Position numbers and translations under genes: made by a program. A DNA stretch of 53,029 nucleotides, taken from Anaerococcus lactolyticus ATCC 51172. Its GTDB lineage: Bacteria; Bacillota; Clostridia; Tissierellales; Peptoniphilaceae. The stretch is taken from the NCBI RefSeq assembly GCF_000156575.1, contig NZ_GG666049.1:1-53029 (forward strand), read 5' to 3'. A model generated the notes under the pieces. That model did no database searches. It saw nothing but the letters and a program-made list of their open reading frames with translations, and was not told the origin of the DNA. Position 1 is the first letter of the stretch. Each line of letters begins with the position of its first letter. Below are positions 8,475-15,621 of the stretch, piece after piece.

Positions 8475-9773
8475 ATGAATAAATTTAAGAAAACACTCGC
8501 AACAGCCCTTGCATGTGCCCTCACCTTTGGCATTGGAACTAAGGCTTTTGCGGATGAAGGAGTGAGAGGCCCATCGCTTTTTGAAATTTTGACAGGCGAT
8601 ACCGGTGGCTCCAAGATAGAAGAAACAAAAAAAACTAGCAAAGAGTCTAGAGAAGAAGTCAATGATTATGAAAAAGATCCTAGCTACCAAGAAGAATTCA
8701 AGGCTCGCTATGACCTTTACATGAAAATTCTCGAAGCCAAGGAAATCGAAAAGGTTGACGAAAAGGGCTATATTGATATTTTAAATAAGAAAGCTGCAAG
8801 CAAGGAAGACCTTGAAAAAGTCACAGAAGACCTCACAAAAAAAATCAATGACTCAGGCGAAAAAGTCACCCTAGATGTTGATATTGACACAGTCAAGGAA
8901 GAAGTAAAAGACTACATACTTTATGGCAAGCTTTTGTTCCTAAACACACTTGATAAGTCAGACATCAAAAACCTCTACCTATTCTATGAGGCAAATGTCA
9001 ATTCCTACAGCCTAACAAAGGCAGATGAAAATGGCAAAAAACCTTTCAAGCCTGTCCTCGAAGAAATCTACAAATACATCCTAGAAATTGACGAAAAAGT
9101 CAAGGAAAAAATTGATATAAGCGAAGAAGATAAGAAAAAAACTTCTGACCTCTTTGAAAAACTTGAAAAAACAATCAAGGACAATCATGAAAAAGTCCTA
9201 AGCCATCAAGCAACCAAACTTGTAAAAACATCATTTTTGACAAGTGGCAATGAAATAGACGGCAAAATAAACGAAAATTCTGCCTTCTACAAATCAACAA
9301 GACCAGGCATCAAAGAAGCCTACAAAAATCTAAAAGCCAATCAAAGGGACTTCCTTGATCAGATAAACACAAACAACGACGACTATATATCAGACGAAGA
9401 AATTAAGGCCAACGGCCAATACACCCTTCCACTAGACGACACAAATTTCATCAAGCCATTCTATGGCAACGCTGAAGAAATAAAAAAATCAGTCGAACTA
9501 AGTACCACCCAAGTCCAAGGGCAAACCCCACAAACCACACCACCAACCACCACACCACAAAATCCGGCAACTAGCCTACCAGAAACAGTGACCCTCTCCA
9601 AGGGCGACAACCAACTAGGCGCAGGAGATGAAAAATCAAAAGACGTCCCAACCACAGTAACCAAACCAGCCAGCCAAGTAAAAACCGGTATAAGAGGCGT
9701 AGGCTACTTGGGAATCGTCCTAGTATTAGCAATCATAGCCTTTGTGGTGTTAGGAAAGAAAAAAGAAAAATAA
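8475..9773 (+). CDS. Secreted, C-terminally anchored surface protein with EF-hand-like loop
   Basis: 432 residues. Signal peptide MNKFKKTLATALACALTFGIG with probable cleavage after AFA (about residue 26). The middle is helical and charged, with an EF-hand-like calcium loop NTNNDDYISDEE near residues 298-309. A Pro/Thr-rich spacer (QTTPPTTTPQNP) follows. The C-terminus has QVKTG, then a hydrophobic helix (YLGIVLVLAIIAFVVL) and the basic tail GKKKEK. This is the architecture of a sortase substrate, but the motif is not canonical LPxTG. The ATG has AAAGGATG upstream. The specific function is unknown. Confidence 0.75.
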   Translation: MNKFKKTLATALACALTFGIGTKAFADEGVRGPSLFEILTGDTGGSKIEETKKTSKESREEVNDYEKDPSYQEEFKARYDLYMKILEAKEIEKVDEKGYIDILNKKAASKEDLEKVTEDLTKKINDSGEKVTLDVDIDTVKEEVKDYILYGKLLFLNTLDKSDIKNLYLFYEANVNSYSLTKADENGKKPFKPVLEEIYKYILEIDEKVKEKIDISEEDKKKTSDLFEKLEKTIKDNHEKVLSHQATKLVKTSFLTSGNEIDGKINENSAFYKSTRPGIKEAYKNLKANQRDFLDQINTNNDDYISDEEIKANGQYTLPLDDTNFIKPFYGNAEEIKKSVELSTTQVQGQTPQTTPPTTTPQNPATSLPETVTLSKGDNQLGAGDEKSKDVPTTVTKPASQVKTGIRGVGYLGIVLVLAIIAFVVLGKKKEK

Positions 9774-9778
9774 AGTCA

Positions 9779-9803
9779 AAAGGACCCACAAGGGTCCCTT
9801 TTT
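9779..9803 (+). terminator. Rho-independent terminator
   Basis: Stem GGACCC/GGGTCC with loop ACAA followed by C-T5, directly after the surface-protein stop codon. Confidence 0.85.
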
Positions 9804-9829
9804 GCTTTACAAAATTCAAAAGTTTCTAA

Positions 9830-9858
9830 TTGCCCACGATAAAATACTCAAGTATAGT
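9830..9858 (+). promoter_or_regulatory. Sigma-70-type promoter for the lipoprotein gene at 9884
   Basis: TTGCCC, 17-bp spacer, TATAGT, ending 25 nt before the ATG. Confidence 0.5.
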
Positions 9859-9883
9859 GATAAAAAAATAATAAGGAGGACGT

Positions 9884-10732
9884 ATGAAAAAGAAAATACT
9901 AGTAATCCTTGCCCTATGCTTGGTTTTCACAGCTTGTAAGGCTGATAAGGACCAAAATAAAGAAACTGAAAATAAACCAGTCCAAGAGGTCCAAAGCCAA
10001 GAAAAAGAAGAAGGCAAAGATAAAAAAGAAGACAAAGATAAAAAAGAAGGCAAAGATAAAAAAGAAGCTGAAATAGATAAGGAGAAAGAAAAAACCGACG
10101 AAGAAAAACTCTCAAAAGACGAAAAAAATTCAGACTCAAAAATATTCTCCATGCTAGAAGACAAGGAATTTGTCGCCTACATCACCGACAGAAGCGATTT
10201 TATCTACTTCTACAAAGACGGAACATTTGATGGATGCACCTACTCTGGCGGACCCGAAAAAGTAGCCTGTCTATACACTGGCCGTTTTGGCAAGCCTAGG
10301 AAATTAGACGACAAATCCTATAGCCTCACTCTCGAAGAAATAAAATACCAAACCCCAACAAAGGGTAATATTGAAGGCAGCAAAACTAATGACGTATACT
10401 ACCCATCCATATATTTTGACGAGTCCATGAAAGGCCAAGAATACATTGTCTACCTACCAGGTACAAACCTACACGACCTTGAACAAGTAGGTGTATCCCA
10501 CGAACTTGGCTATGATGAAAATGTAAAAAATGGGGTAATAAATATGTACACAATAGCCAAAAATCCTGTGAAATCCCTAGATTATCCGGGAGAAGTAATC
10601 TTCATGGAAGAAGAAACCAACCGAAAATATTGGTGTGCCAAACCAGAATTAAAGAAAGAAGACCCAGAAAACAACTGTTTCCAAAAACTACTATTCGGAG
10701 ACAAACCAAACCCTTATAAGGGAAAATTATAA
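9884..10732 (+). CDS. Lipoprotein with Lys/Glu-rich linker, function unknown
   Basis: 282 residues. Signal peptide MKKKILVILALCLVFTAC with lipobox FTAC gives a membrane-anchored extracellular protein. It is followed by a low-complexity Lys/Glu/Asp linker (about residues 25-80) containing repeats of the type KDKKEGKDKKE. The globular part (about 90-282) has several Tyr/Phe/Gly strands (DFIYFYKDGTFDGCTYSGG), a look shared with small secreted beta-domain proteins, but I recognise no family. AAGGAGGA precedes the start. Confidence 0.7.
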   Translation: MKKKILVILALCLVFTACKADKDQNKETENKPVQEVQSQEKEEGKDKKEDKDKKEGKDKKEAEIDKEKEKTDEEKLSKDEKNSDSKIFSMLEDKEFVAYITDRSDFIYFYKDGTFDGCTYSGGPEKVACLYTGRFGKPRKLDDKSYSLTLEEIKYQTPTKGNIEGSKTNDVYYPSIYFDESMKGQEYIVYLPGTNLHDLEQVGVSHELGYDENVKNGVINMYTIAKNPVKSLDYPGEVIFMEEETNRKYWCAKPELKKEDPENNCFQKLLFGDKPNPYKGKL

Positions 10733-10733
10733 T

Positions 10734-10760
10734 AAAAAGGACCCACCAGGGTCCTTTTTT
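10734..10760 (+). terminator. Rho-independent terminator
   Basis: An 11-bp stem ending GGACCC/GGGTCC with loop ACCA and T6, right after the lipoprotein stop codon. The same GGACCC stem is used downstream of the gene at 8475. Confidence 0.85.
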
Positions 10761-10915
10761 CTTGGCAAAATTTATCCGAAAATTTTCCCAAATGGAATCT
10801 GAAACAAAAATAAAATCAAAATCAAATTTAAAATTGGCTTATATTAGCAAAAAAACCAAAGTCAGCTAATCTTTGCTACGCCAACAAGAAAGACAAAAGC
10901 AAAATATTTTAAAAT

Positions 10916-10956
10916 AAAAAGGCTGCAAGTCCTAAAGAGAACTCGCAGGCCTTTTT
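10916..10956 (-). terminator. Terminator for the split lipoprotein gene
   Basis: An imperfect hairpin (GGCTGCAAGT against ACTCGCAGGCC) flanked by A5 on the left and T5 on the right, so it can act in both directions. It lies just downstream of the stop codon of the 3' gene remnant. Confidence 0.6.
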
Positions 10957-10971
10957 CTATCTGAGCTAAAC

Positions 10972-11171
10972 TTATTTAAAACCATCCAAAACTTGGACCT
11001 TCTTATCCTTATCCAGATAATAAAGCTTGCCCTTAAAAACCCTATAACCATAGGCTTCTAGGTCTTTGGCAACAAAGTCTCCAGTCACGAAATTAAGTAT
11101 ATCCATCTTGAACAAATAAGGATCCTTTTCAGGGTCAATGTAGGTCTGCAAAAGAGCATTAGGGATAAATT
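10972..11171 (-). pseudogene. 3' fragment of a host lipoprotein gene, severed by the prophage
   Basis: About 65 codons open on the minus strand up to the left prophage junction (FIPNALLQTYIDPEKD..., ending VQVLDGFK and TAA), with no start codon of its own. Joining it to the 5' part at 51286-52173 across an AAT core gives an uninterrupted frame reading GPNGVYK-FIPNALLQTYID. The intact gene would encode roughly 360 residues. This is the host's C-terminus, displaced about 40 kb by integration. Confidence 0.8.
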
Positions 11172-11185
11172 AATAACTACATATA
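11160..11185. other. attL, left prophage junction
   Basis: Host sequence GGATAA meets phage sequence AATAACTAC around the shared trinucleotide ATT at 11169-11171. The phage half-site is the mirror image of the phage half-site at attR; rejoined they form the 18-bp palindrome GTAGTTATTAATAACTAC (attP). The core is assigned by reading-frame restoration and this symmetry, and could be off by 1-2 nt. Confidence 0.7.
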
Positions 11186-11198
11186 AATAGCAAGGGCC

Positions 11199-11402
11199 TT
11201 AACCCTCGCTATTTTCCATGTTTTCTTCGGCTTTTTCTATCCAACTTTTAACCTCTTCTAGCTCTTCTATATCGGCGTATTTTAGTATATAGTTTTTGCA
11301 GCCGCTTCTGTAGCTTCTTTTTGTCTTATTGTGTTTATTTTTGCTGTCCCACTTGTCGCGCGCCCTCGCCTGGGCTTCGCTTGTCTTTAATTGCTTTTCC
11401 AT
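11199..11402 (-). CDS. Small phage protein of unknown function
   Basis: 67 residues, strongly charged: a basic N-terminal half (EAQARARDKWDSKNKHNKTKRSYRSG) and an acidic helical tail (ADIEELEEVKSWIEKAEENMENSEG). Short proteins with an ARARDKWDxKNK core recur in Firmicutes phages and mobile elements, but I know no function for them. AAAGGCGG precedes the ATG. It is the gene nearest attL and probably belongs to the prophage cargo rather than the virion. Confidence 0.6.
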   Translation of the reverse strand: MEKQLKTSEAQARARDKWDSKNKHNKTKRSYRSGCKNYILKYADIEELEEVKSWIEKAEENMENSEG

Positions 11403-11489
11403 CTAGGCCGCCTTTCTATGGATTGATTTTATCTTAATTTAGTGTATCATGTATAAGTAATTATTTCCGCTAGTCGGAAGTATTTCCCT

Positions 11490-11524
11490 AGAAAGCGCAG
11501 CAATTCTCCTGTGCTTTCTTTTTT
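11490..11524 (+). terminator. Hairpin with T run between cargo genes
   Basis: Stem AGAAAGCGCAG/CTGTGCTTTCT (one G-T pair) with an 8-nt loop and a T7 run on the plus strand. No plus-strand gene lies upstream, so what it ends is unclear; it may insulate against outward transcription. Confidence 0.4.
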
Positions 11525-11526
11525 AT

Positions 11527-11561
11527 AAAAGCCAGGCTATTTATTAGCCCGGCTTATTTTT
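11527..11561 (-). terminator. Terminator of the cargo operon
   Basis: A 10-bp stem AAGCCAGGCT/AGCCCGGCTT with a 7-nt loop, a T run on the minus strand and a T6 tract on the plus strand. It begins 3 nt after the stop of the gene at 11564. Confidence 0.7.
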
Positions 11562-11563
11562 TA

Positions 11564-12094
11564 TTAATCTTCTAGTAGTTCGTAGTATTTTTCGTCAAAT
11601 TGTTCTTTGTAGAAATCAACTGTATCTCTAGCGTAAGCTTCTACGCCTTTGTCTATGTTTTCGTTTTCGGCATTTAGTAGGAATTCTACATAATCAGTAG
11701 CATAATCTCTGTAGAAATCTCTTTTATCTTCGTACCAATCTTCGCTGTAGTCTTTTTCTTCTTCGAATTTTCTTCTTAATTCTTTTACTTCATCTTCTGT
11801 TGCAAAATCCTCTAGTTCGCTAGATTCGAAAGCGTCGCTTATTCTTGAGTGTCCGCTTTCTATTTCCCAATCAAGTATAGCTTTGTTTATACCGTAGTAA
11901 GTGTCGCTAACGCTTCCGTAATCGCAAGATGGCATTGCGTCAATATCATTATTTTCTGTGTCGACGTAAATTGTGTAGCTTGTTTCTGCGGTTAGTGATA
12001 ATTCGATAATTAGATCCTCGAATCCTTTTTGGAATTCTTGTCCTCTTACTGTGTAGTCGTATCTGTCTTCATAAGCTTTTAGTTCGTTTGTCAT
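11564..12094 (-). CDS. Highly acidic cargo protein, possible DNA mimic
   Basis: 176 residues, unusually rich in Asp/Glu, Tyr and Phe, with clusters such as EEEKDYSEDWYEDKRDFYRDYATDY. No signal peptide, membrane helix or recognised domain. It is the second gene of a locus with its own promoter, downstream of the lysis genes. Its 5' leader is nearly identical to that of its partner at 12162. Small, very acidic phage proteins are sometimes anti-restriction or anti-defence DNA mimics (Ocr, ArdA-like), so that role is possible, but this is inference from composition and place only. Confidence 0.7.
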   Translation of the reverse strand: MTNELKAYEDRYDYTVRGQEFQKGFEDLIIELSLTAETSYTIYVDTENNDIDAMPSCDYGSVSDTYYGINKAILDWEIESGHSRISDAFESSELEDFATEDEVKELRRKFEEEKDYSEDWYEDKRDFYRDYATDYVEFLLNAENENIDKGVEAYARDTVDFYKEQFDEKYYELLED

Positions 12095-12161
12095 TTTAAA
12101 TTCTCCTTGTAATTATTTTTTAAAAGTATTTCCCCAACTTTTCTTATATTCCTATCGACTT

Positions 12162-12455
12162 TTATTGATAATATTTTTTATCAACTAAAGTATTAGTCAT
12201 GTGTGACCATTTAAGCGCTTTATTATTATCTATGGCGTCTATAAACTGGCTATCAAACGCTTCGTTAATTGTGTTAAGCATATCTTTAATACCTTCTAAA
12301 TCATGGATTTCTTCGGCGATTTCCTCTAAAAGCTCTTCATCTTCTATCCAATCAAATTTTTCTTTTAAGTTTTCATTCCAACTTTTAACTATTTCCTCTT
12401 CATTCTCGCCTTGTGCGTATGTGATGTCGTTAATTAAATCTTTTACTTGTAACAT
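12162..12455 (-). CDS. Acidic cargo protein of unknown function
   Basis: 97 residues, helical and acidic (GENEEEIVKSWNENLKEKFDWIEDEELLEEIAEEIHDLEGIKDML). First gene after the palindrome-controlled promoter at 12509-12537. AAGGAG lies 8-9 nt before the ATG. Its ~35-nt leader (AATTACAAGGAGAATTTAAA core) recurs before the gene at 11564, pointing to duplication of the leader or of the whole gene unit. No family recognised. Confidence 0.65.
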   Translation of the reverse strand: MLQVKDLINDITYAQGENEEEIVKSWNENLKEKFDWIEDEELLEEIAEEIHDLEGIKDMLNTINEAFDSQFIDAIDNNKALKWSHMTNTLVDKKYYQ

Positions 12456-12506
12456 TTTTAAATTCTCCTTGTAATTATTTTTTAAAGTATTTCTTACTTT
12501 CTACTT

Positions 12507-12537
12507 AAATTATACGCTAAGCGTATAATTTTGTCAA
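12507..12537 (-). promoter_or_regulatory. Consensus promoter overlapped by a 25-bp palindromic operator
   Basis: On the minus strand: TTGACA (12537-12532), exactly 17 bp, TATAAT (12514-12509), a perfect sigma-70 consensus. Positions 12507-12531 form a perfect 25-bp inverted repeat around A12519 (core TATACGCTAAGCGTATA). It covers the spacer and the -10 box, as an operator for a dimeric repressor would. It drives the genes at 12162 and 11564. None of the window's regulators can be assigned to it. Confidence 0.8.
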
Positions 12538-12571
12538 GCTTTTTTTGAAAAACTTTTTAAAATTTTTTAAG

Positions 12572-12617
12572 CACTAAAAAAAGGCCTAGCGTTTAGCCGC
12601 TAAGCCCCTTTTTAGTG
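12572..12617 (-). terminator. Late-operon terminator after the holin gene
   Basis: A long hairpin: outer CACTAAAAA/TTTTTAGTG and inner GGCCTAGCG/CGCTAAGCC with one G-T pair. It lies between the holin stop and the cargo promoter, so the cargo genes are insulated from late transcription. Confidence 0.75.
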
Positions 12618-12631
12618 TAAAGTGAGTATAT

Positions 12632-13033
12632 CTATTTGGATAATTTTAAATTTTTTACTTCGGCTTCGATTGTATTTTCTAGCCATGCGTTCACGTCGCC
12701 GTAAGCTTCTTCAAGCGCTTTTTTCGTATCTTCTGAAAGTATTTTTATTATTTCTTTTTTGGCTTCGTTGAAAACTTCTTCTTGCCTTTCTTTTGTAAAT
12801 TCACCATTCTTTTTAAGTGCGTCTACTGTTTTTTGCGCTCCGGCTTTTACTACGTCAATTATTGTTTTTGTAGCAAGATCTATATATTTATTTAGCTGCT
12901 CTTGCTTTGTCCCTTTGTTTTCTTCTTTTAGCTTCTGGGCTTGATAATTTAAAACATTAGCTAAAAAAGTAGCTAGTATTGGTACTACTGCTATTATTAA
13001 GGCTGTAAGTGCTGTATTTAATGTATTTTCCAT
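12632..13033 (-). CDS. Phage holin, LLH-type
   Basis: 133 residues: one N-terminal hydrophobic segment (ALTALIIAVVPILATFLANVLNY), then a long amphipathic, lysine/glutamate-rich helix region (residues 30-133). This is the layout of LLH-family holins (one membrane helix plus coiled coil). It would permeabilise the membrane and release the endolysin encoded immediately upstream. It is the last late gene before the terminator, 12 nt from the endolysin stop, with AAGGAG before its start. Confidence 0.8.
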   Translation of the reverse strand: MENTLNTALTALIIAVVPILATFLANVLNYQAQKLKEENKGTKQEQLNKYIDLATKTIIDVVKAGAQKTVDALKKNGEFTKERQEEVFNEAKKEIIKILSEDTKKALEEAYGDVNAWLENTIEAEVKNLKLSK

Positions 13034-13045
13034 TCTTATTTCTCC

Positions 13046-14548
13046 TTATACTAATTTGTTTACTTCGGCTTGTACCTGGTTATAGTTGTATCCGGCTGCT
13101 TGAAGTTTTCTTTTTCTTTCGCTGCCATTACCCCATTTTCCGGCTATAACCTCTTTTGCTACCTCGGTTACTGACTTTATAGGCTTTCTTAATTGCCTGT
13201 TTACTTCGGCTTGCACCTGGTTATAATTGTATCCTGCGGCTTCAAGTTTGCTTTTTCGTGTGGATCCATTTCCCCACTTGCCTTCTAACACTTCTTTTGC
13301 TATTTCTGATACTGGTTTTCTAGGTTCGGGCTGTTTTGCTCCGCTTAAAAGCCTGTTTACCTCGGTTTGTACTTGCTGGTAGTTATAGCCTGCCGCTTCT
13401 AGGTTAGATTTTCTTTCGTTGCCGTTGCCCCAAGCTCCGGCTAGCACCTCTTTTGCTACTTCTGTGTTAGTTTTCTTGCTGCCTTGGCTTGGTCTTTGTG
13501 GTTGGTATCCTACATTGTAGTTGATGTAAGGAATTTTTCCGTGTCTACTCCAACGCCTGCCGTTAAGGCCTGCTATAGGTCCGTGGTTTAAAAGCGCGGT
13601 TTCTTGCACTCCGTTAGTCCATTTTGGGGTACACTCTATAACCCTTCCATTTCCTACATATACGCCTATATGGCCCGGAAGCCATACCGCTTCGCCTGGC
13701 TGTATGTTATTAAAGTTTGAGGATACTCCTATACACTTATTTATCATTCCGTCCGCTGAAATATCCGGAACGCCATTGCTTGCGTAGATTGCACCGCCCC
13801 AAGTGGCATTTCTGTTGCCATTCCAACCCCAAAGAATACCTTTGATTAGGTTGACGCAATCAAAGCCGAAGGCTCCTTGGTTGCCTGCTCTCTTCATTGC
13901 TGCTTTTGTGGCTGCGTCATACATATATGGGTATTGCTTGGCTTTATTTTCTACCATAGAATTTGTCATTATTCCGCCGAAGCAACCCCAAGCGTAAATT
14001 GTCCTATAGTTATTTTTTACATTATATAGCTTTTTTATAAAATCATTTACATTCATTTTCCCGCTTACTCCTATTCCCGCAGCACTTGTAGCCGCGTTCC
14101 ATTGGTTAAGATTGTTTTCTTCTATAATTTGTATTAGCTTATTTGCATAGTTAGGGTCGGTCGCGTATCCTGCGGCTTGAATTTCTCTACAAGCTTTTTT
14201 GTAGTCTTTTTCGCCCACTACTTTTTTATACCTGCTAAGTCCGGTTAGTAGTTCGCTATGATCTTTGATTGATTCTGCCCAAGAATTATAGGCCCTAAAT
14301 CCTGCGGTTATGGTTTCGAAATTCCTTCCGTCGAAGCACTCCTGGGTTTTAGTGTTATAAACTTTTCCGTGCCAGTTGCTGCCGGCCTTAATTCCAAAAA
14401 GTGCGTTGCCTTTTACGGTTAGTCCGGATTTGCCCCAACCGCTTTCTAGTATAGCCTGGGCTATAGTTAGGCTTGCTAATACTCCGCTTCTTTCTTCTTC
14501 CACCTTTGCTAGTGGCCCTATTTTAGCTATGAATTCTTTATTATTCAT
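13046..14548 (-). CDS. Endolysin: glucosaminidase + NlpC/P60-like domain + three CW_7 repeats
   Basis: 500 residues in three parts. Residues 1-150 match the LytG/FlgJ-type N-acetylglucosaminidase family (IAQAILESGWGKSGL, likely catalytic E35). Residues 165-345 look like an NlpC/P60 or CHAP cysteine peptidase with C231 in FGFDCVNLI and H293 in LPGHIGVYVGNG. Residues 362-500 contain three ~40-residue Cpl-7 (CW_7) wall-binding repeats, each with WGNG..RK..LxAAGYNYxQVQxEVN. It should cut both glycan and peptide bonds of the host wall. No signal peptide, so it depends on the holin. Confidence 0.9.
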   Translation of the reverse strand: MNNKEFIAKIGPLAKVEEERSGVLASLTIAQAILESGWGKSGLTVKGNALFGIKAGSNWHGKVYNTKTQECFDGRNFETITAGFRAYNSWAESIKDHSELLTGLSRYKKVVGEKDYKKACREIQAAGYATDPNYANKLIQIIEENNLNQWNAATSAAGIGVSGKMNVNDFIKKLYNVKNNYRTIYAWGCFGGIMTNSMVENKAKQYPYMYDAATKAAMKRAGNQGAFGFDCVNLIKGILWGWNGNRNATWGGAIYASNGVPDISADGMINKCIGVSSNFNNIQPGEAVWLPGHIGVYVGNGRVIECTPKWTNGVQETALLNHGPIAGLNGRRWSRHGKIPYINYNVGYQPQRPSQGSKKTNTEVAKEVLAGAWGNGNERKSNLEAAGYNYQQVQTEVNRLLSGAKQPEPRKPVSEIAKEVLEGKWGNGSTRKSKLEAAGYNYNQVQAEVNRQLRKPIKSVTEVAKEVIAGKWGNGSERKRKLQAAGYNYNQVQAEVNKLV

Positions 14549-14556
14549 CTTGCCCC

Positions 14557-14946
14557 CTATACGCTAGTATTGTTTACGTCTACTGTATAACCTTCTGTTT
14601 CTTCTGGGTAAAGCTGCTTCAATTTTATAGCATTTTCTGTCCTAATTACATAGCAATAAGAAAGTATAGCGCCCGTAGTTGGTGCGCCTATAAAGGTAAG
14701 CCAAGGGGCCAACTGGCTATAGTCGTACTTAAAAACTATATAGGCCCCAAATCCTACCCCTAAAAAATAGGTGGTTAAGACGGAAGCAACCACTATCTTT
14801 TTAAATTCTGGCTTTCTTCCGCCTTTATTTCCCTTTTTCTTTTTGCTTTCTAAGATTTTTTTAAGACAAAAAGTTACTAAAAAGAAGCTTGCTGCACCTA
14901 GCAAAAATGTAATTGCTAATTTATACAACTTGATTGCCCCTTTCAT
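14557..14946 (-). CDS. Small membrane protein in lysis region, holin-like candidate
   Basis: 129 residues with about three hydrophobic segments (LAITFLLGAASFFLVTFCL, IVVASVLTTYFLGVGFGAYIVF, WLTFIGAPTTGAILSYCYVI) separated by a basic loop (ESKKKKGNKGGRKPEFKK). Place and topology suggest a holin or an accessory lysis protein, but I do not recognise a defined family. It overlaps the end of the gene at 14921 by 26 nt. Confidence 0.65.
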   Translation of the reverse strand: MKGAIKLYKLAITFLLGAASFFLVTFCLKKILESKKKKGNKGGRKPEFKKIVVASVLTTYFLGVGFGAYIVFKYDYSQLAPWLTFIGAPTTGAILSYCYVIRTENAIKLKQLYPEETEGYTVDVNNTSV

Positions 14947-15232
14947 TAATTAAATTCATTATGCTGTCTATCCTTTTTTCTGTGCTTAATTGTTGCGCTT
15001 CAAGTTTTATAATTCTTTCGGCATACTTGCTAATAGACTGATTAGTTTCCTTTGTAGTCGACTTGATCTCGTTTATCGCTTCGCTTAAATGTGATATTTG
15101 CTGACTAATTGTTGCCGACTCTTCGCCATCTTTTTTTGACTCCGTTTTTAGTCCTTTTTGGTATGCAATTACCGTTGAAATTATACCTATCACGGTAGCA
15201 ACCAAGCCAATTATTAAGTTCGCTTCGTTCAT
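14921..15232 (-). CDS. Membrane-anchored coiled-coil protein (XhlA-like layout)
   Basis: 103 residues: one N-terminal membrane helix (LIIGLVATVIGIISTVIAY) followed by a coiled coil (ISQQISHLSEAINEIKSTTKETNQSISKYAERIIKLEAQQLSTEKRI). The arrangement is opposite to classical XhlA, where the helix is C-terminal, but it fills the same genomic slot between tail fibre and endolysin. A lysis-accessory role is inferred. It starts 10 nt after the 47-residue gene upstream. Confidence 0.65.
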   Translation of the reverse strand: MNEANLIIGLVATVIGIISTVIAYQKGLKTESKKDGEESATISQQISHLSEAINEIKSTTKETNQSISKYAERIIKLEAQQLSTEKRIDSIMNLINERGNQVV

Positions 15233-15242
15233 AGCGGCCGCC

Positions 15243-15386
15243 TTACTGTTCGAATTCTTTGCCAGTAATTATTTTGAATTCTTCCGGGGTAATATCTCCC
15301 CAAGGTGTAGCCTTTGTTATTACTAGAGTTTTTAATTCTTCTAGTGTGATCCATTGATATTCCCAAGCCAATTTTAAAAAGTCCAT
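15243..15386 (-). CDS. XkdX-like small protein
   Basis: 47 residues: MDFLKLAWEYQWITLEEL, then a TPWGDITPEEFKIITGKEF segment. The length, the W/Y-rich start and the ITxEEYKxITG ending fit the XkdX family, short proteins encoded just after tail fibres in PBSX-like phages; their role is unknown. The start overlaps the upstream stop (TAATG), showing translational coupling. Confidence 0.65.
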   Translation of the reverse strand: MDFLKLAWEYQWITLEELKTLVITKATPWGDITPEEFKIITGKEFEQ

Positions 15387-15607
15387 TATTTACCCCCTTT
15401 TAATTCTGCAATTTCTTTTTTTAGTCTACTAATTTCTAGCATTTGCATTGCAAATTGCTTGCCTAAAGTTTCTATGATTTTTTCTTTTTCGTTCGCGTCT
15501 ACGGTAATCTTGGCAATTTGTTTTCCAACTGCCATAAAGCCTTTCTGTTTTTCGGCCTTTTCTTTCTTGATTTCGATTATCGAATCTTTCCTGTGTGTTA
15601 CTGCCAT
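15386..15607 (-). CDS. Small coiled-coil phage protein after the variable tail protein
   Basis: 73 residues, basic and helical, ending in a predicted coiled coil (FAMQMLEISRLKKEIAELKGGK). No family recognised. It sits between the DGR target gene and the XkdX-like gene and is coupled to the latter, so it is probably a minor tail-tip or assembly factor for the distal fibre. Confidence 0.6.
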   Translation of the reverse strand: MAVTHRKDSIIEIKKEKAEKQKGFMAVGKQIAKITVDANEKEKIIETLGKQFAMQMLEISRLKKEIAELKGGK

Positions 15608-15621
15608 GCTAGGCCCCCTTT

